NCBI RefSeq assembly: GCF_003148745.1
Contig: NZ_QGGU01000006.1
Span: forward strand, 1-64,000
DNA: 64,000 nucleotides
Source of the DNA: Pleionea mediterranea
GTDB taxonomy: Bacteria; Pseudomonadota; Gammaproteobacteria; Enterobacterales; Kangiellaceae
Direction: 5' to 3'
The notes under the pieces are model-generated. The model was not told the origin of the DNA, did not search any database, and saw only the letters and a program-made list of their open reading frames with translations. Within the stretch, counting starts at the first letter, position 1, and every line of letters starts with the position of its first letter. Made by a program: the position numbers and the translations under genes. Of the stretch, positions 1 through 11,326 are shown piece by piece.

Positions 1-85
1 ATCCCTTCTCGAACTCAGAAGTGAAAACGTTCAGCGCCGATGGTAGTGTGGGGTCTCCCCATGTGAGAGTAGGTCATCGCCAGGC
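1..85 (+). rRNA. rrf: 5S ribosomal RNA, 3' part
   Basis: The first bases carry the conserved 3' half of bacterial 5S rRNA: the CGAACTCAGAAGTGAAA region, the GCGCCGATGGTAGTGTGG helix and the terminal GAGAGTAGGTCATCGCCAGGC. The 5' part lies outside the window, so an rrn operon ends here. The exact 3' end is placed by family knowledge and may be off by one or two bases. Confidence 0.95.
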
Positions 86-96
86 ATTTAAATTCT

Positions 97-128
97 AAAC
101 CCGCAGCACTCGTGTTGCGGGTTTTTTT
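97..128 (+). terminator. Rho-independent terminator of the rRNA operon
   Basis: An 8-bp stem (AACCCGCA with TGCGGGTT) closes a ten-base loop and is followed by a run of seven T. It lies just after the 5S gene, as expected for the end of an rrn operon. Confidence 0.9.
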
Positions 129-254
129 ATGCGTGTTAATTTAGTCCTTTCTTTTTATTCAATGCCTAGAGCTTTTGTACTGATTATTTGTTGTGATGGT
201 TAATTAAGTAACCGTTTTTTTGAATTGGTCAGAAGTGTATATATAGAATATTTC

Positions 255-668
255 TTAAATATCAACTTTCCCTCGAAGGCGTTTATTTTGGCCATGTTTT
301 TTCTTTGACTCTATACGCTTTCGTTGGGATGATTTTGAAGGTTTGGTTTTCTTTCGCTTTTTCTCTACTTTAACGGACTCTTTTATTAATCCAACCATAC
401 GATTAATTGCGTCTTCTTTATTTTTTTCTTGTGTACGAAACTTTTGCGCTTTGATGACCAGTACACCATCCTGATTGATCCTGTTATCGTTTAAATTTAA
501 CAGTCGCTCTTTATAGAACTCAGGAAGTGAAGACTGCTTGATATCAAACCTTAAGTGGATGGCGGATGAAACTTTATTAACATTCTGCCCACCAGATCCC
601 TGAGCGCGTATAGCGATGAGCTCGACTTCGTTGTCGGATAGAGAAACATTGTTTGATAATTTAATCAT
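255..668 (-). CDS. arfB: Peptidyl-tRNA hydrolase ArfB (ribosome rescue)
   Basis: This 137-residue protein has the release-factor catalytic motif GSGGQNVNKV near residue 25 and a basic C-terminal tail rich in Lys/Arg (KKRKKTKPSKSSQRKR). That is the layout of ArfB/YaeJ (about 140 residues), which hydrolyses peptidyl-tRNA on ribosomes stalled without a stop codon; the tail inserts into the empty mRNA channel. It is too short for a true release factor and lacks the codon-recognition domain. It stands alone, with the rRNA terminator behind its 3' end and katG upstream in the same direction about 200 bases away. Confidence 0.93.
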   Translation of the reverse strand: MIKLSNNVSLSDNEVELIAIRAQGSGGQNVNKVSSAIHLRFDIKQSSLPEFYKERLLNLNDNRINQDGVLVIKAQKFRTQEKNKEDAINRMVGLIKESVKVEKKRKKTKPSKSSQRKRIESKKKHGQNKRLRGKVDI

Positions 669-788
669 AGTTTATTCTACCTTGAACCATAGCCATTATG
701 CACTTACTCAGTGGAGTAAATTGTTGTTAATACAGTTCAGAAGTAAGAATGAATACATAGTAACAAGAGAATAGTAACAAGAGAGTTG

Positions 789-815
789 CAACCGGCCAAA
801 TTTCTTGACCGGTTG
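789..815 (-). terminator. Possible terminator after katG
   Basis: An inverted repeat CAACCGGCCAA / TTGACCGGTTG with one mismatch lies 55 bases past the katG stop. No strong T-run follows on the minus strand, so termination is an inference. Confidence 0.45.
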
Positions 816-869
816 TATTATCGGGGAGTTTACAAATTATTTATCAGACTTATTTGATAATGGATGAAA

Positions 870-3113
<2,244 letters not shown>

Positions 3114-3319
3114 TTAGTCAGTGATCAAAAATGTGTAACTATGACTATAGACCTGCGGATGGTCAGTGAAAAGTATGATTTTACGAATACTTAGATAGAT
3201 TTTATAGATAGCAACAAACTGACAAATATTTAACGATAGATGATGAACGACTTTAGGCGAGCTGAACAAGTCTCAGTCAGAATAAACTATGGATTAATAA
3301 GTTATAAATAGTCACTCAG

Positions 3320-3853
3320 TTAAATGGAATTTAGTCTGTTATATTGCTTAATGAGTTTTATATCTATCTCAAGGCTTGACTCATGGTCAATTGAAGATGT
3401 TTTTTTCAGTACATATGCGTAATTACTTATTACGCCAAAATGTCCAAGGATAGTACCCTCATGCAATACTACTTTCTTTGTCTTTTTCTGATTGCTATTG
3501 AGTTCATATTCAGCGGTCAACCTGAAGTTGGCAGAGTATCTATGGATTGATAGTGGTCTATAAGTTAGTGAATAGTAAACTTTCTTTGGGGCATTAGACT
3601 GTTTGTTTTTCGTAGAATTTTTTGTTTTTAATGGAATTATTAACACTTCGTTTCTGTTTAACTCAATGTTTGATTTGTTATTAAATTTGCCCAGTAAATG
3701 GTCAATAATAGCAACTTTAATATAGCCTGATGTGTGGAAATGAATTGTTGGCTGTAAAGTTTTAGGTGTAACACTCTTTGGTGTTAATGAAAGCAGAGCT
3801 AAAAGCATGCTGATAGTTAAGCATCGAGTATACTTCAATCTGTATGCTTGCAT
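3320..3853 (-). CDS. Exported protein of unknown function
   Basis: I do not recognise this 177-residue protein. It starts with a basic stretch followed by a hydrophobic run (about residues 12 to 25, SMLLALLSLTP) typical of a signal peptide, with no lipobox Cys, so a soluble periplasmic location is likely. The mature part is Lys/Ser/Thr-rich and probably beta-rich (VKVAIIDHLLGKF, VLIIPLKTK, VYYSLTYRPLSIHRYSANF). An AGGAA ribosome site precedes the ATG. It is a lone gene between katG and hisD in AT-rich DNA. Function unknown; the reading frame itself is well supported. Confidence 0.6.
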   Translation of the reverse strand: MQAYRLKYTRCLTISMLLALLSLTPKSVTPKTLQPTIHFHTSGYIKVAIIDHLLGKFNNKSNIELNRNEVLIIPLKTKNSTKNKQSNAPKKVYYSLTYRPLSIHRYSANFRLTAEYELNSNQKKTKKVVLHEGTILGHFGVISNYAYVLKKTSSIDHESSLEIDIKLIKQYNRLNSI

Positions 3854-4077
3854 ATAATTCCTTTATTTAAAAATATTTTTAGTGCTACTTAGGTAGGATT
3901 AACGATACAAAAACTTGATTGGGGTTTAACTTTTTAACAAGTATAGGGGACTTGCTGTAGAAACGGCTGATTCGAAAATAAGCATAGCTTTAAGCGTAAG
4001 GGATAAAAGCGCTGTTGTATTAGGTTTTGCTTGAGGCTGTACTTTGTTGTTTAACCTATGCTTATATAGTAAAGATG

Positions 4078-4100
4078 AAGTGAGACTTATAGTCTCACTT
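4078..4100 (-). terminator. Possible terminator at the end of the his operon
   Basis: AAGTGAGACT / AGTCTCACTT form a perfect 10-bp stem with a 3-base loop. The hairpin overlaps the hisD stop codon, and a weak T-rich stretch follows on the minus strand. Confidence 0.5.
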
Positions 4101-5289
4101 TTAAACTCTGATAGTGAAATTTTAATCCTTCTTCTTTAGCAATGGGCATTGCAAGATTGGCCAGTTCGATTCGGCCATTGTCATTGATGGCCTGAACAGT
4201 TTGTATCCGTTGAAAAGTCTGCACATTTAAACCACCCGATTGGCGTGCGTAACCAATGGTCGGCAAAGTGTGATTAGGGCCGGAACAATAATCACCCATA
4301 GCAACAGCACTATTGGCACCTACAAATAGCGAACCAAAGTGAGACAGTTGCTTGGCACTTATTCGTTTGTCGCAGAGCATAAGGTGCTCAGGTGCAAAGT
4401 TTTCGCTTATTGCAATCATGTCGTTAACGTCTTTGGCAAGAACCAATGCAATTTGCTTGTTGTTAACCATCGCCTCGTATTTTTTATCATGTTGCAAAAA
4501 TGTTGCTACCTTTGTTAGCCAGCTTTCATTGTCACTGACCAGTACGGATAAAGCCATAGGATCGTGTTCAGATTGAGCCAGTGCATCAAGTGCTAACCAT
4601 TCGATGGGTTGTTGACTGTCACATAAGGCTAGCATTTCGCTTGGGCCCGCCAGCCCATCAATTTTAACCTTACGCTGCAATTGTGCCTTGGCTTCGTTAA
4701 CGTAAGCGTTGCCTGGGCCAACAACAATATCCACCGGCTCAATCGATTCGTAACCGTAAGCCAGGGCAGCGATTGCCTGAACGCCGCCTATTTGTACAAA
4801 TTGAGTTGCACCGGCCAGTGATGCAGCTGCAAGAAGTGCTGGATGATCAGAAGGAGAGACGGCAACTCGAGAGTGACATCCGGCCACTTTTGCGGGAATT
4901 AACGTCATAAGAGCCGTTGAAATTAAGGGGAATCTGCCCCCCGGAATGTAACAGCCTGCACGTTCAATGGGCGTAATAACCTGAGAATATTCGCCTAGGC
5001 TATCACTAAACTGTTGGCTGATCAGTGTTTCGTTTTGAAATCGGGCAAATCGTTTGATACGTTTAGCAGCTTGCCGGATCGCAACTTTAAGTTCAGCGTC
5101 CAGTTCGTATTCATCGAATGGTTTTAACTCAATGTTGCGCGGCTTAAACCCATCAAACTTTTCTGAGTATTCATTAATGGCAAGTGCACTTCGTTGTTGA
5201 CAATCGAGCAGCATTGCACGGACATTTGTTTCCATAGCGCTGTCGCTGTTTAACTCAGGGCGAATCCAATCGCTGGCTTTTACTATCAT
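4087..5289 (-). CDS. hisD: Histidinol dehydrogenase
   Basis: Catalyses the last two NAD-dependent oxidations of histidine synthesis, histidinol to histidine. Family signatures are GCYIPGGRFPLIST, the AGPSEML loop, QSEHDP (zinc ligands Gln and His), FAPEHLML (Glu-His catalytic pair) and GDYCSGPNHTLPT (Asp ligand and His). At 400 residues it is about 30 shorter than the enterobacterial enzyme, mainly at both termini; no motif is lost. It is the last gene of the operon, unlike E. coli where hisD is second. It follows hisA::hisIE with a 50-base gap. Confidence 0.96.
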   Translation of the reverse strand: MIVKASDWIRPELNSDSAMETNVRAMLLDCQQRSALAINEYSEKFDGFKPRNIELKPFDEYELDAELKVAIRQAAKRIKRFARFQNETLISQQFSDSLGEYSQVITPIERAGCYIPGGRFPLISTALMTLIPAKVAGCHSRVAVSPSDHPALLAAASLAGATQFVQIGGVQAIAALAYGYESIEPVDIVVGPGNAYVNEAKAQLQRKVKIDGLAGPSEMLALCDSQQPIEWLALDALAQSEHDPMALSVLVSDNESWLTKVATFLQHDKKYEAMVNNKQIALVLAKDVNDMIAISENFAPEHLMLCDKRISAKQLSHFGSLFVGANSAVAMGDYCSGPNHTLPTIGYARQSGGLNVQTFQRIQTVQAINDNGRIELANLAMPIAKEEGLKFHYQSLKVRL

Positions 5290-5339
5290 GGTGTTATCCA
5301 GTTCATTGTTTTAATGTGTCAAGAAAATATCATTATGCT

Positions 5340-6587
5340 CTAGGAACTAAGATCTCTGTCGTTAAAACGACTGCGAAGTTCACTTTCTATATCTTTAAAA
5401 GATACGCCTTTAGCCAGGGCATCGGTTAAAGCAAAGAAAATTAAATCAGCTGCCTCCCAACGTACTTCGTCAAATGTTTCTGCTTCAATTAATTCATCTG
5501 CCTCTTCGCGTATTTTTTCTGCTCTTAATTTAGAAGACTGAAATAGTTTTGTCGAAAATGAGTTTTCTGGCAGGGTTTGCTTGCGTTGTGCCAGCAGCTT
5601 TTCCAGTCGGGAAAAGTTAAAATCATTTTTTTCGGTTGCAAAGCAACTGTAGCGATCAAAGTGACAGGCACTGCCAACCTGTTTAACTTTAAATAATAGT
5701 GTATCACCGTCGCAATCGAAATCGATTTGTATCAACTGCTGAGTGTGACCTGAGGTTAATCCTTTTTCCCATAGGCTTTCACGGCTTCGGCTCCAGTAAA
5801 TGCCCTTGCGTTTTTCTAATGCCTGAGTTAGGGAATCCCTACTGGAGTAGGCAAGCATTAATACTTTGTTGGTTGCAACATCTTGCACAATAGTGGGTAT
5901 TAACGGTGCTTTGTTAAAATCCAGTTGCGACAGAAAGCAGTCATTTAAACTGAGTGCGCCAGTATAAATAGACATACCAATCTGACCATTGGCGCCAAAT
6001 TGGGTAAACCATTGAATATCGTCGAGAGTAGAAATACCACCTGCTATGGTAACGGGTACTTTGGAAGCCTTTAATACGCCTTCAATTCGTTCTCTGTCGA
6101 GTCCTTGTAGTAAGCCTTCCTTTTCAACTTGCGTGTACAAAAATTCAGCGCAATTTTCAGAAAGCTCGGGGATTAAGTCGAGTACTTTAATTGATTCGGT
6201 GGACTGCCAGCCAGACGTAGACCAATAATCGCCTTTGGCATCGATGGCAAAAATTAAACTTTCACGAGGTAATTTTTTTACCCAGTCTTCCCGGCATTTG
6301 GTTCCAATAATAATTTTACTGGCGCCCGCTTTAATGTATTTTTGTGCGGTTTCGAGATCACGAATACCTCCGCCAACACGGCAAGGCCGAATCTTCAGTA
6401 ATTCCATGATTAAACTTTCGTTACTGCCTTTTCCTAAAGCTGCATCAAGATCGATAATGGCAACTTCACCATACAATGAAAACTGCTCTAACAATTCAAA
6501 TACGTCATCGCGTTCGAGTACTTTTTCTTTGCCCTGCTTGAGCTGAACCGCTTTGCCATCCATTAAATCGATTGAGGGAATCAACAT
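5340..6587 (-). CDS. hisA-hisI-hisE: Trifunctional HisA-HisI-HisE fusion
   Basis: One 415-residue chain appears to carry three enzymes. Residues 1 to about 228 are the HisA (ProFAR isomerase) barrel with IPSIDLMDGKAVQL (catalytic Asp7), GGGIRD and AIDAKGD (Asp116). Residues about 229 to 318 are phosphoribosyl-AMP cyclohydrolase HisI, with IYWSRSRESLWEKG, the metal motif DCDGD (Cys292) and CHFDRYSCF (Cys308, Cys315). Residues about 325 to 410 are phosphoribosyl-ATP pyrophosphohydrolase HisE, with EKIREEADELIEA. HisI-HisE fusions are common, but HisA joined in front is not in the standard enterobacterial plan. The reading is continuous with no frameshift. The chain covers consecutive steps 2, 3 and 4 of the pathway. 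Confidence 0.95.
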   Translation of the reverse strand: MLIPSIDLMDGKAVQLKQGKEKVLERDDVFELLEQFSLYGEVAIIDLDAALGKGSNESLIMELLKIRPCRVGGGIRDLETAQKYIKAGASKIIIGTKCREDWVKKLPRESLIFAIDAKGDYWSTSGWQSTESIKVLDLIPELSENCAEFLYTQVEKEGLLQGLDRERIEGVLKASKVPVTIAGGISTLDDIQWFTQFGANGQIGMSIYTGALSLNDCFLSQLDFNKAPLIPTIVQDVATNKVLMLAYSSRDSLTQALEKRKGIYWSRSRESLWEKGLTSGHTQQLIQIDFDCDGDTLLFKVKQVGSACHFDRYSCFATEKNDFNFSRLEKLLAQRKQTLPENSFSTKLFQSSKLRAEKIREEADELIEAETFDEVRWEAADLIFFALTDALAKGVSFKDIESELRSRFNDRDLSS

Positions 6588-6663
6588 GATTAATACCTTT
6601 GTTTTAATTCGGGTGTTGTCTGATTATTTTTACTCAGACTTGGATAATAATGATAGATAACGA

Positions 6664-7434
6664 TTAAAGTCTTACCTGAACACCGTTGTCGTTTAAAAAC
6701 TGTTTTACCTGACCAATGGTGTATTCTCCGCTATGGAACATTCCTGCGGCGAGGCAGGCGTCGGCACCGGCCTTAAAGGCTTCGAGAAAATGCTGTTCAT
6801 TTTTAGCACCCCCCGAAGCAATAACCTGTATTTTGCTGTTGTTGGCGACTGCTCCGGTCAATTGATTATCAAAGCCACTGCCAGTGCCATCTTTATGCAT
6901 GCAGGTGAGTAATATTTCTCCGGCACCGCGTTGTTCTACTTCATTGACCCATTGATTAAAGTTTTTATTAACCCGAGTTCGGCCACCGTGAATATAAATT
7001 ACTCGTTCATCATTTTCCTGATTCACATCGACGGCGACCACAACACATTGGCTGCCGTAGTCGAGCGCGACTTGATCAATTATTTCAGGATTAGTCACAG
7101 CAGTAGTATTTAACGCAACTTTGTCAGCGCCGGCATCGAGAAACGCTTTGACATCGTTAATGGTTTTTAAACCGCCACCAACTGTAAAAGGGATGCTTAA
7201 GTTTTTGGCGATTGCGGTTACATTTTTTAAAGCCGTTGGACGATTGTCTGAACTGGCAGAAATATCCAGGAAGACTATTTCATCGGCGCCTTGCTGTTCA
7301 TAACGAATTGCAAGCTCAACCGGATCGCCCATGTCTCTTAAATTGACAAAGTTAGTGCCTTTCACAACGCGGCCGTTATCGACATCCAGACATGGAATTA
7401 TACGGGCGGTTAATTGATTGATTACGTCAGTCAT
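6664..7434 (-). CDS. hisF: Imidazole glycerol phosphate synthase, cyclase subunit
   Basis: A 256-residue (beta-alpha)8 barrel that joins ammonia to PRFAR to form imidazole glycerol phosphate and AICAR. It starts with RIIPCLDVDNGRVVKG, which contains the catalytic Asp; VAVDVNQ holds the second Asp, and GGGLKTINDV and ASGGAKNEQHF form the phosphate sites. The length is normal. It acts with HisH, encoded immediately upstream with a 39-base gap. Its placement before hisA::hisIE reverses the E. coli hisA-hisF order. Confidence 0.97.
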   Translation of the reverse strand: MTDVINQLTARIIPCLDVDNGRVVKGTNFVNLRDMGDPVELAIRYEQQGADEIVFLDISASSDNRPTALKNVTAIAKNLSIPFTVGGGLKTINDVKAFLDAGADKVALNTTAVTNPEIIDQVALDYGSQCVVVAVDVNQENDERVIYIHGGRTRVNKNFNQWVNEVEQRGAGEILLTCMHKDGTGSGFDNQLTGAVANNSKIQVIASGGAKNEQHFLEAFKAGADACLAAGMFHSGEYTIGQVKQFLNDNGVQVRL

Positions 7435-7473
7435 AATTATTCTCTAATTCATTTAATCGTATGTTCAGTTTCG

Positions 7474-8049
7474 TTAACCATTGTTCAGCACTGTAGCCAT
7501 CAATTGCTGGCCGTACAGACTGGATTTTTCGGGATGAAACTGAAAACCAACTACTTTGTTGTCCTTGACGGCGGCGCAAAACGTTTCTCCGTAGCTGGTT
7601 GTAGCGATACATTGTTCTGACTCTCTTATGGCATAGCTGTTTACAAAATAAGGTGTACCTTCCGTTAACGTGCTGGACTGAATTTTTGCCCAACCCACCA
7701 TAGGTTGTTTAGGAAAATTTAATTTTTCGGCGCGGCCTTTAAACCAGCCCAATCCATTTATGGCAGATGCTTCCTGACTTGATTCGAAAAAGATTTGCAT
7801 CCCGACGCAAATGCCTAAAATGGGTTTATTTTGCGAGCGCCATAAATTAAGGCAGTCGATCCAGCCAGATTGTTCAAGACTTTTCATGACGCTACCAAAA
7901 TGCCCCTGACCCGGAAGCACCAGTTGTTCACCGACTAAATCGTCGGGTGTCGCGGCAATGGTGACGGTTTTTCCAATTCGTTCAAGGCAGGCTTTTAAAC
8001 TAAATAAGTTGCCTGCTTTTGTATCAATAATAGTGACTGCTTTGCTCAT
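7474..8049 (-). CDS. hisH: Imidazole glycerol phosphate synthase, glutaminase subunit
   Basis: A class I glutamine amidotransferase of 191 residues that supplies ammonia to HisF. It shows the oxyanion region LPGQGHFGS, the nucleophile motif GICVGMQIFFES (Cys) and the catalytic FHPEKS (His-Glu). The length is normal for HisH. It sits between hisB and hisF; the gap to hisB contains an odd 7-bp tandem repeat. Confidence 0.97.
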   Translation of the reverse strand: MSKAVTIIDTKAGNLFSLKACLERIGKTVTIAATPDDLVGEQLVLPGQGHFGSVMKSLEQSGWIDCLNLWRSQNKPILGICVGMQIFFESSQEASAINGLGWFKGRAEKLNFPKQPMVGWAKIQSSTLTEGTPYFVNSYAIRESEQCIATTSYGETFCAAVKDNKVVGFQFHPEKSSLYGQQLMATVLNNG

Positions 8050-8073
8050 ACTTTTCTCATCTTAAAATCATTT

Positions 8074-8108
8074 AACTCGCAACTCGCAACTCGCAACTCG
8101 CAATTCGC
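8074..8108. repeat. Tandem 7-bp repeat between hisB and hisH
   Basis: Four exact AACTCGC units and a fifth AATTCGC run head to tail and stop directly at the hisB stop codon. They fill most of the 59-base gap between two operon genes. No coding or regulatory role is visible. Confidence 0.9.
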
Positions 8109-8699
8109 TTAGAGCATACCTTTGGTGGAGTTGCTGCCATCGGTCGTGACTAAGGCTTCTTTTAAGGCGTAGGCCAATGCTTTAAAACAACCTTCAATTA
8201 AGTGATGGTTATTGCGAAATGTCATGGGTTTAAGATGCAGAGTAATTTGTGCCTGCATGGCCAGTGTATAGAAAAAGTGCTCAAACATTTCAGTGCTAAT
8301 GCCGCCAATAACTTCACGGGTAAACTCAAGCTCGCCGATGTAATAAGGACGGCCGGATAAATCAACGGCGCAAAGAATCAAGGCTTCATCCATTGGCAAT
8401 AGTCGCTGACCGTAGCGCTGAATAGTGCCACGTTCACGCCAGGCTTGTTGCAGGGCTTGGCCCAGTACAATGGCAACATCTTCAACAGTGTGGTGATCGT
8501 CAACTTCCAAATCTCCTTTAACCGTTAAATCAAGATCCCAACGGGCGTGACTCGATAGCGCTGTTAACATGTGATCAAGAAATCCGATCCCAGTGTCTAT
8601 ATTCAGCGATTGAGAACCGTCCACCCGCAGTTGCAGCTTGATGTCCGTTTCTTTGGTTTTACGTTCAATACTTATCATTGCACTTTTGGATACAGACAT
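8109..8699 (-). CDS. hisB: Imidazoleglycerol-phosphate dehydratase (monofunctional)
   Basis: A 196-residue dehydratase converting IGP to imidazole acetol phosphate. It shows the family signatures TGIGFLDHML and DHHTVEDVAI, plus a second metal site in RNNHHLIEGCFKALAYALKEA, typical of the manganese enzyme. It lacks the N-terminal HAD phosphatase domain that E. coli-type HisB carries. A HAD domain is instead fused to HisC in the gene just upstream, so the phosphatase step is probably supplied there. Confidence 0.96.
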   Translation of the reverse strand: MSVSKSAMISIERKTKETDIKLQLRVDGSQSLNIDTGIGFLDHMLTALSSHARWDLDLTVKGDLEVDDHHTVEDVAIVLGQALQQAWRERGTIQRYGQRLLPMDEALILCAVDLSGRPYYIGELEFTREVIGGISTEMFEHFFYTLAMQAQITLHLKPMTFRNNHHLIEGCFKALAYALKEALVTTDGSNSTKGML

Positions 8700-8710
8700 A
8701 GCGGAGTCAC

Positions 8711-10393
8711 TTATTGTTTTAGGGTTAAAAGATCGGTGAGTTGATTAACTGTATCGATAACCAAGTCCGCACCAGCTTGTAACAGCGATTGCTTATTCTC
8801 AAGACCGATGCCAATGGCAATTGAACCACTTCGAATGGCTGCTTGCATGTCATCGGGAGTATCACCAATCATCCAGCTTGTTTTACAGTTTAACTTTGAT
8901 TTTAGACCTAAAATGCCTTCAGGATCCGGTTTACTGTTTTGTACGTCATTATCACTGACAATAGTCGCCGTACGCCAATAATCGAATGCACTACCAAGGT
9001 TGTCTGTTCCTAGTCTGGCTTCGTTTCCGGGACGCCCGGTTACTATGGCGATCGACTGTTGTCGACTTTGCAGTCGGTTCATCAAAGGCTGTTTCACCAT
9101 AATGGATTCGTTGTTTATATAACCATCATTATTTTGGCCTAAATAAAAGCTCTGAAAACATTGTGTGATGGTATTCAGATCAATTTCTTTACCGTTTAAG
9201 CGTACCAGTTGTTGTGACAGCACCCAGTCGTTATTAAATCCACCTTGCGAGCGTAGAGTATTAATTTCAGCATCGGTTATTTCAACACCGATGAACTCCT
9301 TAACCGTTGCTTTAATGGCGTTGTCGTAACTGCTGGAGGTATCAATTAATACCCCGTCCATATCGAAGCAGATCAGTTCGGGATCAAAAATTGCCGCAAG
9401 CGCATCCATAAGTGGTTGTAAATTATAGGGAATGGTAATTCGTACACAGCCTTTCAGGTAACTTTCAGTAAACACGCGAACCAGAATGTCATTTCGTTTT
9501 AAATAAACGGTTAATAAACTGGCGAGTTCAACGGTGAGTTTTAAAAATATAAAATTACCTTGGGCCGGGATAGGAGTAATACCCACAGAGCGAAACCAGT
9601 CACATAGCTGTTCCCGATTATTTTTGATGGCCTGTGTATAACGTTGCATGTCTTGTTGAGCTTGTGGTTGCAGCGCCTGTTCGGCAATGGTCAAAGTAGG
9701 TGTTGGTACATTGAATGGCATGGCACGTTCGCGAAATGAGTTCAACAACTGCTCGTTACCTAAAAGATAGCCGAGGCGTATTCCGGCCAGACCATAGGCT
9801 TTCGAGAATGTGCGTAAAATGATCAGATTGTTGTAGCGTTGCAATAAATTCACCGCGCTAGCTTGAGTACTGAACTCAATATAGGCTTCATCAAGAAATA
9901 CCCAACTTTGGTTATCTGCGGCTAACTGCAACAATTGCTGAAGTGTTTCAGTGGCAATGCTTTCTCCGGTTGGATTATTGGGACTGGTTAGAGCCACTGC
10001 AGATCGAGGATTACTATTAATGGCAGACTTAAGTGCATCAATATCGATGGACAGATTTTCCTGTGGTGCAATTTCAACGGTTTCTATATTCCAACTTTTT
10101 ACACCCCAGGTGTATTGACTGAAAGCGGGCAACGGCAAAATCAGTTTGCCACTTGCCATCACGTCGGCCGCCATGGCGCAACCTTCTTTGATTAAACGCA
10201 TTAAAATATAGATGGACTCATCACCGCCGTTGCTGCAAAACACATTCTCCGCTGACAAGGAAAAATAATCAGCCAGTTTACTTTCCAGTACCTCGCGCTT
10301 TGGGTATAACCATAAGCTGTCAGTGTCCAGCTTGATGGTTTTAAGCCATTCGCCCGGATAGTCGCTGCGTTCATTGAAATCGAGTTTTAACAT
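8711..10393 (-). CDS. hisC: HisC aminotransferase fused to a HAD phosphatase
   Basis: A 560-residue fusion. Residues 1 to about 336 are histidinol-phosphate aminotransferase, with SPNNPTG (137 to 143), FLDEAYIEF and the PLP lysine Lys198 in RTFSKAYGLAGIRLGY. Residues about 339 to 560 are a HAD-superfamily hydrolase with all four motifs: DMDGV (Asp344, Asp346), Thr452 in IVTGRP, Lys488 in SKPDPEG and GDTPDD (Asp511, Asp515). Because HisB here has no phosphatase domain, the HAD half is the best candidate for histidinol-phosphatase, the next step after HisC. The pairing of consecutive enzymes supports this, but substrate specificity is inferred. The gap to hisB is 11 bases. Confidence 0.94.
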   Translation of the reverse strand: MLKLDFNERSDYPGEWLKTIKLDTDSLWLYPKREVLESKLADYFSLSAENVFCSNGGDESIYILMRLIKEGCAMAADVMASGKLILPLPAFSQYTWGVKSWNIETVEIAPQENLSIDIDALKSAINSNPRSAVALTSPNNPTGESIATETLQQLLQLAADNQSWVFLDEAYIEFSTQASAVNLLQRYNNLIILRTFSKAYGLAGIRLGYLLGNEQLLNSFRERAMPFNVPTPTLTIAEQALQPQAQQDMQRYTQAIKNNREQLCDWFRSVGITPIPAQGNFIFLKLTVELASLLTVYLKRNDILVRVFTESYLKGCVRITIPYNLQPLMDALAAIFDPELICFDMDGVLIDTSSSYDNAIKATVKEFIGVEITDAEINTLRSQGGFNNDWVLSQQLVRLNGKEIDLNTITQCFQSFYLGQNNDGYINNESIMVKQPLMNRLQSRQQSIAIVTGRPGNEARLGTDNLGSAFDYWRTATIVSDNDVQNSKPDPEGILGLKSKLNCKTSWMIGDTPDDMQAAIRSGSIAIGIGLENKQSLLQAGADLVIDTVNQLTDLLTLKQ

Positions 10394-10423
10394 GGCGGTT
10401 ATTACCTATTAATACGTCAGTGC

Positions 10424-11272
10424 TTAAAGCGATTTACGGATGGGGGTTTCAAGAATGTCCGTCGCGCCTGCTTGCAGCAGGGCAGGGATCAAACTTTGAA
10501 TGTCTTTTTTAGGCACCGCCGCTTTTACGGCAAAGCCTTCTTCGTTGTATAGTCGGCTGACCGTTGGCGAGCGCATGGCTGGCAATAAATTGACAATGGA
10601 TTCTACCGTATCATTGCTGCAATTCATTTCAATTAACACTCGTTCACGACCATTAAGTACCGCTTGCATTAATGTCAGCAGGTTGTCGATATCCTGTCGT
10701 TTACCCGGATCTTTTAATGCGTCCTTATTGGCAATAAATTGCGTTGAGCTTTCCATCACGGTATCGACAATCTTTAATCGGTTAGCGCGAATGGTAGTGC
10801 CGGTGCTGGTGTTATCAATGATCATATCGGCATCTTCTGGTGGAAAGACTTCTGTTGCCCCATAGCTGCGCAGCAACTGATAATTGAATCCGTTTTTATC
10901 CAGATAATCGGTGGCAATGCGTTTGTACTCGGACGCAACAATCACTTTACGTTGCTTAACTTCTTCCCAGTCCCATTCTTCGGGAATGCAGGCGACAATT
11001 TTGACCGGATCAAACCCCAGATTTTTAATCACTTCTACTTCGCTGCGACGTTCGTACATCCAGTCAAGTCCGGCAAAACCAATATCGTGTTGGCCCATTT
11101 CTACAAGTGATGGAATATTCTGGCTTTTTAGTAATTTCACTTCGAGATCGAAGCCATAGGCTTTTGGGCGGTAGTTTCGATCGTCACCAACCAGAGTTAT
11201 TCCAACGTCGCTAAGAAGTTGTAGAACCTTGGTGTTGATGCGGCCTTTTGGCAGTACCAGTTTTAAAGTCAT
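10424..11272 (-). CDS. hisG: ATP phosphoribosyltransferase, long form
   Basis: First and committed enzyme of histidine synthesis. The 282-residue protein is a HisG long form: two catalytic lobes (LKLVLPKGRI at the start, DIGFAGLDWM, and the PRPP loop DMIIDNTSTGTTIRAN) followed by a C-terminal regulatory domain from about residue 210 (VLIEMNCSNDTVESIVNLLP, then VKAAVPKKDIQSLIPALLQAGATDI). That domain confers histidine feedback inhibition in the family. No HisZ partner is needed. An AAGGA ribosome site precedes the ATG. Expression is probably attenuated by the hisL leader just upstream. Confidence 0.96.
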   Translation of the reverse strand: MTLKLVLPKGRINTKVLQLLSDVGITLVGDDRNYRPKAYGFDLEVKLLKSQNIPSLVEMGQHDIGFAGLDWMYERRSEVEVIKNLGFDPVKIVACIPEEWDWEEVKQRKVIVASEYKRIATDYLDKNGFNYQLLRSYGATEVFPPEDADMIIDNTSTGTTIRANRLKIVDTVMESSTQFIANKDALKDPGKRQDIDNLLTLMQAVLNGRERVLIEMNCSNDTVESIVNLLPAMRSPTVSRLYNEEGFAVKAAVPKKDIQSLIPALLQAGATDILETPIRKSL

Positions 11273-11326
11273 GGTTGTATCCTTAATAATGTTTAAAATT
11301 TGTCAGTATGTATTCGTAATTCGCAT

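Noticed and set aside
7427-7693. An 88-residue minus-strand frame overlapping hisH and hisF
   Set aside because: It lies in a different frame over the conserved hisH end and has no family features.
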